From contig JAKUTR010000013.1 of the NCBI GenBank assembly GCA_022448725.1, positions 1 to 64,000 of the forward strand: 64,000 bases of DNA. Reading direction: 5' to 3'. The position numbers and the translations under genes were made by a program. Numbering within the stretch: position 1 is the stretch's first letter; the number at the start of each line of letters is the position of its first letter. Below the pieces are notes generated by a model. That model saw only the letters and a list, made by a program, of their open reading frames with translations. It made no database searches and was not told the origin of the DNA. Below are positions 55,049-62,388 of the stretch, piece after piece. Source of the DNA: SAR202 cluster bacterium. Lineage in GTDB: Bacteria; Chloroflexota; Dehalococcoidia; Lucifugimonadales; VXLM01.

Positions 55049-56419
55049 TTGCTAGCTGATACTTCTATAAGACCCCCAACCCAGATTTGGGATACGGCTC
55101 TAGGGCGACTGCAACTGCAGGTCCCTAAACCCAGTTTTGAGACCTGGCTGAGAGGCACGACCGGAATTTCGTATACCAACGGTGAATTCACGGTCGAGGC
55201 ACCGAACGCCTTTGTTGCTGAGATGCTTGACCAGCGCATGTATTCTCTTATCTGCGATTCCATCACGATGGTTGTTGGTGAACGGGTCAGCGTTAAGTTC
55301 GAAGTAGCAAAGGAGGAGGCGCCCCCATCAATTGATCCACGCTCCTCGACCTCTACTCGCAAGGCGCACTCACCTGTTGTTCAGCCGTCCCTAACATCCC
55401 ATCAGTTGGGCACTCTCAACCCAGCGTTTACTTTCGGAACTTTCGTTCGAGGGAGCTCTAATGAACTGGCACACGCCGCTGCGCAGGCATCTGCTGAAAA
55501 TCCTGGAGCCAGCTTCAACCCGATTTTCATTCATTCTGAGGTTGGTCTTGGAAAAACTCATCTACTGCATGCCATAGGTCATGAAATGGCATCAATTGGC
55601 CTATCCTTCATATATGCGACGACAGAACAGTTTACTAATGAGTACATTAGGGCAATTCGTTCTAACAGTGCAGAAACGTTCAGAAAGCGCTATCGAGGAG
55701 CAGATGCGCTCCTCTTAGACGATATCCAATTCATTATTGGCAAGGAATCGACCCAGGAAGGCTTTTTCCACACCTTCAACGCCCTCCACATGTCGGGTAA
55801 ACAGATCGTTGTAACCAGCGATCGACCGCTAAGTGAGTTGTCTCTACTGCAGTCGCGAGTGTCATCGCGGTTATCTGGAGGCTTAGTAGTTGATATCCAG
55901 CCACCTGATATAGAGACGAGGATTGCTATCTTACAGAACAAGAGCCACAGACATCATCTGCCGGCGGAAGTGATTGAGTACATCGCCCAAATGAGCCACA
56001 GAAACGTTCGTGCCTTGGAGGGTTGCCTAAACCGTGTGGTTGCTATCTCCAAACTTTCTAGAGAAAGATTAAACATCGAATATTTGAAGGGTGCTCTGAG
56101 CGATATCATGCCAGACACATACTCTAAGCGTGTAACAGATGAAGCAGTTGTTAATGCGGTCGTTAGCCACTTCGGGCTGAGCCCATCCGAACTTGAGAGT
56201 AGTAAGCGAGATAAACGCACAACTCGCGCTAGGCATATTTGTATGTATCTGCTGAGGGAAGATACCGGGATGGCTCTAGCTACTATTGGCCGTTTACTCG
56301 GAGGTAGGGACCACAGCACTGTTGTAAGCGGCCATCAACGTATAGCTGATCGAATCAATACAGAGGATGATTTACGCCGTGACATTGTTACTATCCGTGG
56401 TGCTCTAGCGGCGCCCTAG
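55049..56419 (+). CDS. dnaA: Chromosomal replication initiator DnaA
   Basis: 456 residues from a TTG with AGGGAGG 10 bp upstream. Domain I (W-D-T-A-L-G-R-L, F-E-T-W-L-R) is followed by a short linker. The AAA+ domain has Walker A S-E-V-G-L-G-K-T at about 163-170 and Walker B L-L-L-D-D-I-Q-F at about 224. The DNA-binding domain IV has the box-recognition signature G-R-D-H-S-T-V-V. Unlike most genomes it is not followed by dnaN but by two Ldh2-type genes. The divergent 1.1-kb region upstream may contain its target sites. Confidence 0.98.
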   Translation: MLADTSIRPPTQIWDTALGRLQLQVPKPSFETWLRGTTGISYTNGEFTVEAPNAFVAEMLDQRMYSLICDSITMVVGERVSVKFEVAKEEAPPSIDPRSSTSTRKAHSPVVQPSLTSHQLGTLNPAFTFGTFVRGSSNELAHAAAQASAENPGASFNPIFIHSEVGLGKTHLLHAIGHEMASIGLSFIYATTEQFTNEYIRAIRSNSAETFRKRYRGADALLLDDIQFIIGKESTQEGFFHTFNALHMSGKQIVVTSDRPLSELSLLQSRVSSRLSGGLVVDIQPPDIETRIAILQNKSHRHHLPAEVIEYIAQMSHRNVRALEGCLNRVVAISKLSRERLNIEYLKGALSDIMPDTYSKRVTDEAVVNAVVSHFGLSPSELESSKRDKRTTRARHICMYLLREDTGMALATIGRLLGGRDHSTVVSGHQRIADRINTEDDLRRDIVTIRGALAAP

Positions 56420-56440
56420 CTATAATCCTAGGAGGCTGAG

Positions 56441-57508
56441 ATGCCTTTGTTAACCCCGTCTCGGATCGTGGATATTACCGGAGCGCTTCTCCAGAAGTGC
56501 GGTGCATCCGAATCACATGCGGCTATTGTCGCTGAGCACTTGGCAGATTCCAATCTAACGGGACATGACTCCCATGGTTTTATCCGGGTAATGCAATACC
56601 TTCGCGAGATCAGCGACGGTGTGATTATTCCAAATGCTGAGCCTATGGTGATTAGTGAAACGACAACGGCTGCGCAGATTGACGGGAATAACACCTTCGG
56701 TCAAGTTGTCGCCACGATGGCTCTGAAGATTGCTCTTGGGAAGGCGCGTGAACATGGGATGAGCGTTGTCACCATGTCAAATCACCAGCACACTGGTCGG
56801 ATTGGGTCTTATCCAGAGAAGGCTGCGAAAGAAGGAATGGCAGCTATCATGTGTACCGGTTTCGTTGGAGGTACGCAGCTAAAGGATGTTGCCCCGTTCG
56901 GGGGATTGGCCCGTAAACTTGGCTCCAACCCTATCGCGATGGCATTCCCATATCGGGATGACGCTCCAATCCTCCTTGATTTCGCCACCTCAGTAGTCGC
57001 TGAGGGTAAATTGCGAGTAGCGCGGGCCAGAGGGGAGTCGATACCTAGTGACTGGGTGATGACCTCTGAAGGAACTCCAACTAATGACCCGAATGACTAC
57101 TATTCCGGTGGCTCTATACTCCCTACAGGTGGCTTTTACTCTGGCCATAAGGGATACGCGCTCTCCTTCATGGTAGCTATGTTTTCTGGGATTATGGCAG
57201 GGTTGGGTGTATCTTCTGAGACTTCAACCGCGACGGGAGATCATCTTCAACGGGGTGGAACTGTGCTTATGCTGATTGATCTCGCTAAACTAGGATCCCT
57301 TGATCTCATAAAAACTCAGGTTGATGGAGTTGTTGAATATGTAAAGGACACTCCTCTCCGGGACGGCTTTTCTGAGATCTATTACCCTGGTGAGATTGAG
57401 GCAAGAACTAGATCGGAGCGCGGCGCTCGTGGGATTCACATTGAGGACGCCACTTGGGAAGAGATATCAGAAGTGATGAAAAAACACGGTGTCCAAGAAC
57501 CACTCTGA
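56441..57508 (+). CDS. Malate/L-lactate dehydrogenase (Ldh2) family oxidoreductase, first of a tandem pair
   Basis: 355 residues. Family motifs: T-G-H-D-S-H-G-F near residue 46, M-S-V-V-T-M-S-N-H-Q-H-T-G, L-G-S-N-P-I-A-M-A-F, F-A-T-S-V-V-A-E-G-K and G-H-K-G-Y-A-L-S. A TAGGAGG site lies before the ATG. It starts 21 bp after dnaA and is followed by its paralog after 15 bp. The two differ throughout, so this is an old duplication. It would reduce or oxidise a 2-hydroxyacid-like compound with NAD(P); the identity is unknown. Confidence 0.93.
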   Translation: MPLLTPSRIVDITGALLQKCGASESHAAIVAEHLADSNLTGHDSHGFIRVMQYLREISDGVIIPNAEPMVISETTTAAQIDGNNTFGQVVATMALKIALGKAREHGMSVVTMSNHQHTGRIGSYPEKAAKEGMAAIMCTGFVGGTQLKDVAPFGGLARKLGSNPIAMAFPYRDDAPILLDFATSVVAEGKLRVARARGESIPSDWVMTSEGTPTNDPNDYYSGGSILPTGGFYSGHKGYALSFMVAMFSGIMAGLGVSSETSTATGDHLQRGGTVLMLIDLAKLGSLDLIKTQVDGVVEYVKDTPLRDGFSEIYYPGEIEARTRSERGARGIHIEDATWEEISEVMKKHGVQEPL

Positions 57509-57523
57509 TTCGAGGTGTGAAAA

Positions 57524-58570
57524 TTGAATGAAATTACCGTGGATCCAGGAATCCTACGAGGGTTTACTGCCGAAATATTTGCTGCAGCTGGTATGTCACC
57601 CGCCGATGCGGAAATTGAGGCAGATGTGCTCGTGTGGGCTAACCTACGAGGAGTTGATTCGCATGGAGTATTGAGGATCCCTTGGTATATCAAGAACGTA
57701 GATGATGGCGTCTTCAACCCGAAGCCTAATATTCGTATAGAGCGGGAGACGGTGGCGACAATTCTAATCGAGGGTGATCAGGCTTTTGGGCCTATTGTTA
57801 CAGTCTTCGCTATGGATAAGGTGATGGAGAAAGCAAGAGAGGCAGGTGTCTGCTGGGGAATTATCCGTAATACGACCCATCAGGGCGCTATGGCATATTA
57901 TGCACTTAAAGCGGCTGAAAAAGGCATGGCTGGAATTATTTCGGTGTGCAGTCCACCGAATATGGCCCCATTTGGCGCCCGTGCGAAGGGTGTCCACAAC
58001 AGCCCTATCTCGGTCGCCGTGCCTGCCAATAAGTACGATCCACTTGTCCTTGATATGGCAACAAGTGTAGTAGCAGGTGGGAAATTAAGTCTGGCAGAGG
58101 ATAAGGGGGTGGAGATTCCACCAGAGTGGTCTTTGGACCCGAAAGGCAACTCTACTACCATACCAAGTTTCGATAATATCCTATTGCCGGTGGGCGGCCC
58201 CAAGGGATCTGGTTTGGCACTTATGTTTGAGACTCTTTCGAGTGTGATGGTTGGGAACCCTCTTTTAGAGCGTAACGTTGTTGGGCAAAACCCCACCCCG
58301 CGTGGCCTACAGAATAGTTTTCTGATGGCGATCGACATCTCGGCGTTTACTGATCTCAATGAATATAGAGCAAATATTGACGCATTAATTGATGCTCAAA
58401 AGTCCCTTCGCATGGCTGAAGGTTTTGAGGAGATAATGGTGCCTGGAGAACCAGAATTTCGGATCCAGGCCCAGCGTGAGAAGGGGGGTATCCCGCTGCC
58501 AATTGGTACGGTAGAAAACATTCGCCCCATAGCCTCCCGCTTCGGTGTCGACATGCCTTTTGGGGAGTAG
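57524..58570 (+). CDS. Malate/L-lactate dehydrogenase (Ldh2) family oxidoreductase, second of the pair
   Basis: 348 residues from TTG 57524 with GAGGTG at 6-bp spacing. R-G-V-D-S-H-G-V, V-C-W-G-I-I-R-N-T-T-H-Q-G-A, H-N-S-P-I-S-V-A-V-P and M-A-T-S-V-V-A-G-G-K are present. The late motif, usually H/Y-K-G-Y-G-L, reads G-P-K-G-S-G-L-A-L here, so the residue before Lys differs from the other two paralogs. It is followed by an alpha/beta hydrolase gene, probably in the same transcript. Confidence 0.92.
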   Translation: MNEITVDPGILRGFTAEIFAAAGMSPADAEIEADVLVWANLRGVDSHGVLRIPWYIKNVDDGVFNPKPNIRIERETVATILIEGDQAFGPIVTVFAMDKVMEKAREAGVCWGIIRNTTHQGAMAYYALKAAEKGMAGIISVCSPPNMAPFGARAKGVHNSPISVAVPANKYDPLVLDMATSVVAGGKLSLAEDKGVEIPPEWSLDPKGNSTTIPSFDNILLPVGGPKGSGLALMFETLSSVMVGNPLLERNVVGQNPTPRGLQNSFLMAIDISAFTDLNEYRANIDALIDAQKSLRMAEGFEEIMVPGEPEFRIQAQREKGGIPLPIGTVENIRPIASRFGVDMPFGE

Positions 58571-58583
58571 AAGATCTAGAGAG

Positions 58584-59342
58584 ATGTTTCTGTCCGTATC
58601 TACATGCCTGCCGATGTCCTCTTCCGAAAAGCATCCTATTATCTTTGTGCATGGTGCTGGTACAACGAGTGGTGTTTGGGTTTACTGGCAGCGCCGATTA
58701 ACTGCTGAAGGTTGGCCAACATACAACATGGACTTACGTGGACATGGTGACAGTGAGGCCATAGATCTTACACACACGGGTATGTGGGACTATGTTGAGG
58801 ATGTAAACTCAGTTGCACGTCAACTGAGCGGCGACCCAGTCCTTATCGGTTGGAGTATGGGTGGGCATATCGCTATCTTAGCTGCGTCGCTAGGGGGGTA
58901 TTCGGCGTGTGTAACGCTTGATCCGGATCCCCCAGTCTCCCATTTTGATGACTCAATCGAACTCATACCCGGCGAATATACGCCTGAGGAAGTAGGATAC
59001 GACCTAATGGGAGATCCGGATAATTTGCCGGGCATGCCAGATCTAACGACGGAGGAACGTTCCTTAGCACAGCAGTGGTTGACGAAGGAGTCTAGGGTGG
59101 TTGGCCAAGAAAGAAGCAGGGGGATCCTTGTGAAAGCAGTACCGTGTCCTGTTCTTGAGATCGTCGGTGGGTATAACAATTACTATCCGACTGAGCCTAG
59201 TTATTACAGTACCGGTATCGCAGACCGACAGATTTATGTCCAAGAAGCTTCACACTGGGGGTTGATGTTAAACAAACGTATCGTGCCTTGGTTGTTGGAT
59301 GAAGTGGTTGGATGGCTGGATACCAAGGGTTGCAATACCTAA
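58584..59342 (+). CDS. Alpha/beta-fold hydrolase
   Basis: About 252 residues. Oxyanion-hole region V-H-G-A-G-T-T-S-G-V-W, nucleophile elbow G-W-S-M-G-G with Ser as nucleophile, and a C-terminal S-H-W-G-L-M that supplies the His. The start is uncertain: ATG 58584 has only AGAG before it, ATG 58614 would start just before the first strand, and GTG 58545 overlaps the preceding gene. No signal peptide is evident. It may hydrolyse an ester or lactone linked to the dehydrogenase pair upstream; that is inference from position. Confidence 0.88.
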   Translation: MFLSVSTCLPMSSSEKHPIIFVHGAGTTSGVWVYWQRRLTAEGWPTYNMDLRGHGDSEAIDLTHTGMWDYVEDVNSVARQLSGDPVLIGWSMGGHIAILAASLGGYSACVTLDPDPPVSHFDDSIELIPGEYTPEEVGYDLMGDPDNLPGMPDLTTEERSLAQQWLTKESRVVGQERSRGILVKAVPCPVLEIVGGYNNYYPTEPSYYSTGIADRQIYVQEASHWGLMLNKRIVPWLLDEVVGWLDTKGCNT

Positions 59343-59347
59343 CTGCC

Positions 59348-59376
59348 CTAAAACAAAGACCGAGCCAATGTTTTAG
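59348..59376. terminator. AT-rich inverted repeat between convergent genes
   Basis: CTAAAACA (59348-59355) and TGTTTTAG (59369-59376) are perfect inverted copies with 13 bp between them, and the right arm covers the dadA-like stop codon. It may serve as a weak bidirectional terminator. Confidence 0.4.
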
Positions 59377-60674
59377 AAGCGCATCGGGCTGAATGGATTT
59401 ATATCCACTGTAGTGTGTTGTCCTGATACGATTTCGGTTACCAGTTTGCCGGTAACAGCCCCAAGAGTGACGCCGGTCATTGAGTGACCGGTTGCTAATA
59501 TTAGGTTATCAAGCTGAGAGGTACGTCCAATAATTGGGACGCTGTCAGGTGTTAACGGTCTCATACCACACCAGACCACCTCGGTGGCATTGGTAATGTC
59601 TGTTGTGATGAACTTGTCACCCGCTCGCCGTATGGCTCCCAGCCGGCGGTTATTTATATCCGTGTTTAATCCTGACAGTTCCAGAGTACCGGCGAAGCGT
59701 AGAACTGGACCCATGGGAGTAACGCCTACTTTTGACTCCGCCAGCATAAGTGGGAATAAGGGCGGGTTGGTTATCTCTTCAAAGCTAATACTGTAGCCTT
59801 TCGCCGGTTGTATTGGGAGATCAAGTTTTAACTCCTGCGCCACTCTTGGCGACCAGGCGCCAGTTGCAAGAACTACCTCGTCCGCAGTGAAGATCCCATT
59901 TGTTGTCAACACTGACTTGATCTTGCCTCCAGAGGTGCTGAACCCGGTAACTGCAGTGTTCTCATGTATCTTGGCACCTCGCTCATCTATGATGGAAGCG
60001 AGACCCTTAACCAAATCATCAGGTTTAACGTGCGCCTCGTTCGGATAGTACACCCCGCCTGCGATCGTAGGCTTTACGGCCGGTTCCATATCTAGAACCT
60101 GTTCTGTATCCAGTGTTTGGCTGTGTACACTGAACTCGCTGAGCAAATGAGCTTCTTCAATACCCTCTTTCAGCCAATCTGTGGTGGCATATAAGGCTAT
60201 CAAGCCTTTCTGGGCATAGTATGAATTGAGTGAAGTCTCTTCCTTTTCCAACTCGGCATACAGTTGGAGGCTAACTTCTCCGAGTTCAACCAATGGGCCA
60301 AGCACTTTCCGTAGCGAGGAAAGGTTTGCAGCTCTGCGAAAACGCAATAACCAATTGATCAAATCTAGGCTCGGACGAGGCTTAATATAGAAAGGACTTT
60401 CTGGGTTGAGCATCCACTTGAGGCCCTGTGTAACAGATCCGGGACGCGCTAGAGGGACGCTATGGCTTGGAACTAACCAGCCGGCGTTGCCCCAAGAGCT
60501 ACCACTACAGATTCGATTTTGCTCTAGCAGAGTTACGTTGATGCCGGCTTTATTCATGTAGTAAGCAGTGCAAACCCCTACTACGCCACCCCCGATGACG
60601 ATAACGTCAGGGGCATTACTTTTGGTCTGTTGTACCTGTCTTTTTGATAGGTTTTTTGTCAACGTCTTCCTCAT
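59373..60674 (-). CDS. DadA-like FAD-dependent D-amino-acid dehydrogenase
   Basis: 433 residues. Oxidises D-amino acids (or a related amine/imino acid) with FAD and passes electrons onward. The FAD-binding fold is at about 24-52 (V-I-V-I-G-G-G-V-V-G-V, ending L-L-E-Q). The DadA-type S-W-G-N-A-G-W-L-V-P-S-H-S-V-P-L-A-R-P-G follows, and the late G-M-R-P-L-T-P-D-S-V-P-I-I-G with G-H-S-M-T-G closes the FAD domain. The basic N-terminal extension of about 20 residues overlaps the end of the small membrane-protein gene by 59 bp. The real start could be the internal TTG at 60662. Confidence 0.92.
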   Translation of the reverse strand: MRKTLTKNLSKRQVQQTKSNAPDVIVIGGGVVGVCTAYYMNKAGINVTLLEQNRICSGSSWGNAGWLVPSHSVPLARPGSVTQGLKWMLNPESPFYIKPRPSLDLINWLLRFRRAANLSSLRKVLGPLVELGEVSLQLYAELEKEETSLNSYYAQKGLIALYATTDWLKEGIEEAHLLSEFSVHSQTLDTEQVLDMEPAVKPTIAGGVYYPNEAHVKPDDLVKGLASIIDERGAKIHENTAVTGFSTSGGKIKSVLTTNGIFTADEVVLATGAWSPRVAQELKLDLPIQPAKGYSISFEEITNPPLFPLMLAESKVGVTPMGPVLRFAGTLELSGLNTDINNRRLGAIRRAGDKFITTDITNATEVVWCGMRPLTPDSVPIIGRTSQLDNLILATGHSMTGVTLGAVTGKLVTEIVSGQHTTVDINPFSPMRF

Positions 60675-60831
60675 GATGATATGCCGACGTAAATGAGCGT
60701 CGGAATATGTAAAGTATGAACGTTAGTGATACGCCGGATAATCCTAGCCAAGGAATACCTGCGACTACTCCGCCCAAGAACGATATCATTGATACTGCAA
60801 ACAACGTTATGAATAGCCAGTAGGGAATCAA
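60616..60831 (-). CDS. Small membrane protein, two transmembrane segments
   Basis: 71 residues: two hydrophobic stretches (Y-W-L-F-I-T-L-F-A-V-S-M-I and L-S-G-V-S-L-T-F-I-L-Y-I-F) joined by a short loop, then a charged cytoplasmic tail. TTG start at 60831. It overlaps the DadA-like gene, so the two are probably translationally coupled. It might anchor the dehydrogenase to the membrane, but no family was recognised. Confidence 0.6.
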   Translation of the reverse strand: MIPYWLFITLFAVSMISFLGGVVAGIPWLGLSGVSLTFILYIFRRSFTSAYHHEEDVDKKPIKKTGTTDQK

Positions 60832-60906
60832 TAGGTACCCACGATAAACCAGTACTTGTACATCCTATTAGTATAAACTGGGCCAACTCATACGAGGGAG
60901 GGATTC

Positions 60907-62277
60907 ATGGTTCCATCGCCGGATTTCGACCGTATCCGCCTGGTAGTCGACGAGATCAACCAAGAGACTGAGGGCAGTGTTCTCCGGTATGGATTCGAAT
61001 TTAATGGAGAAGACATTGATTTACTGCTTGAATCCCACACGGGAAACGAAGCTGAGATTGCGCTAAGGGCGATCGCGGAGTGGATGGTGCGTACAAATAG
61101 CCAGAACCACGACGGCGTTACTCTTACCCCAGTGCTCGTCAAGTACCTTGTCGGAAAGGGAGATATCCATGACAAGTTGGGACAGTTGGAGGAGCTACGC
61201 TTAGGGGTCCGGCAGGGGAAGTTTGATGTAACGAACCTGGTTCAACGCGATACAGAGTTCCATCGATACATCCATATGCATTCTGAAGAGAATCTGGGTG
61301 ACTTGAGTGATAAAGCAGGTCGATACAAGGCATTTACTCAGCTGCCCCTGCTTGAATCACAGACCCAGGATCGATTCGTATTGGACGGCCAGAACTTAGT
61401 TGAGGCGCGACGAACTGCATACGAGGCATTTGGGTTTCTAAAATTCGTACAGAAATTTCAAGCACAGACATCTAGGCCTATAGTTATCGTGGGTAATGAC
61501 AGGTATGGTCGGCAGTGGGCGGTAGAGCCGATCGAGGAATACCTTGAGGGCATACAACTTCTTTACCCAAGGGTGCCTTCTCACAAATCGTTTCGATTAC
61601 GTGTACCCCACATGATTGAAAACTTGGGGGTAAGATCTGGATTCCACCGCGAATTTGTGAAGTATGTAAATGATGAGATGCCGCACATAATCGTTGTAGA
61701 TGCGCGTAATGTTGGTCAAGACAATATGATGCGATTGTCCAGGGGTACCCGTGACTATGCCAACTGGTTCCTGCTCTTCAATGATCTACGAAGTCAAGGG
61801 GACGTATCAAAGTATGCAGATTTGATGCCGTTACCTAGGCAACATTTCGATGAAATTAAGCGGTGGTATCAGTTCGAGATCGTTCGGCGGATGATAAAAC
61901 CATGGGTGTCGTCTGGCCAGCCGTATGCTGTAAGTATGTGGGCACCAGTAATCACACGGACGGCAATGCTCGGAGATTTTATCGTGCCTACGCGGCCTGT
62001 AGAGTACGGGAGTGATGAGCCGCAGGTAGTACTCGCCAACCCCATTGTGTATCAGACGGATCAAGATGACGCGGAGATCCACGAGAATTTAAGAGAGAAC
62101 CGACCGTATTACTATGATGGTCCGGAGAGGCATGTAACCCATGACCTATTGGTTGGGTTTGGAGACTTTGGAGTCGAGATGCGGATTGAAGGAAATACTA
62201 CTGATGAATTTGTACATTCTGTGCAGACGTTTATGCGTGAGGAGATTAGTCGCCTTCTTGCATCCGAGGACTCATGA
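60907..62277 (+). CDS. Protein of unknown function, 456 residues
   Basis: A real gene by its strong GAGGGAGGGA ribosome-binding site and long coding frame, but I do not recognise a family. It is soluble, with no signal peptide or transmembrane part. Predicted alternating strands and helices include R-P-I-V-I-V-G-N-D-R-Y-G-R-Q-W and P-H-I-I-V-V-D-A-R-N-V-G-Q-D, which look like nucleotide- or phosphate-binding turns. The final third is rich in Trp, Tyr and Pro (P-Y-A-V-S-M-W-A-P-V-I). The gene stands alone between a divergent small membrane-protein gene and an ABC permease gene. Confidence 0.7.
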   Translation: MVPSPDFDRIRLVVDEINQETEGSVLRYGFEFNGEDIDLLLESHTGNEAEIALRAIAEWMVRTNSQNHDGVTLTPVLVKYLVGKGDIHDKLGQLEELRLGVRQGKFDVTNLVQRDTEFHRYIHMHSEENLGDLSDKAGRYKAFTQLPLLESQTQDRFVLDGQNLVEARRTAYEAFGFLKFVQKFQAQTSRPIVIVGNDRYGRQWAVEPIEEYLEGIQLLYPRVPSHKSFRLRVPHMIENLGVRSGFHREFVKYVNDEMPHIIVVDARNVGQDNMMRLSRGTRDYANWFLLFNDLRSQGDVSKYADLMPLPRQHFDEIKRWYQFEIVRRMIKPWVSSGQPYAVSMWAPVITRTAMLGDFIVPTRPVEYGSDEPQVVLANPIVYQTDQDDAEIHENLRENRPYYYDGPERHVTHDLLVGFGDFGVEMRIEGNTTDEFVHSVQTFMREEISRLLASEDS

Positions 62278-62388
62278 ATAGGTTGATTTAGTGCTACGCC
62301 ATGACCTTAAGTTATACTTCCCGTTAGTGAAAATCGACCCCGTGACTCGGTCGCATAAGGTTAGGTCACCGGATTCTCCTACCAACCC

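Noticed and set aside
58545-58583. Extended N-terminus of the alpha/beta hydrolase from GTG 58545
   Set aside because: It overlaps the preceding dehydrogenase gene and adds residues unlike the family start.
60671-60886. Alternative 71-codon frame on the minus strand overlapping the small membrane-protein gene
   Set aside because: The frame at 60616-60831 has the better membrane-protein pattern, with two clean helices and a charged tail; the other lacks them.
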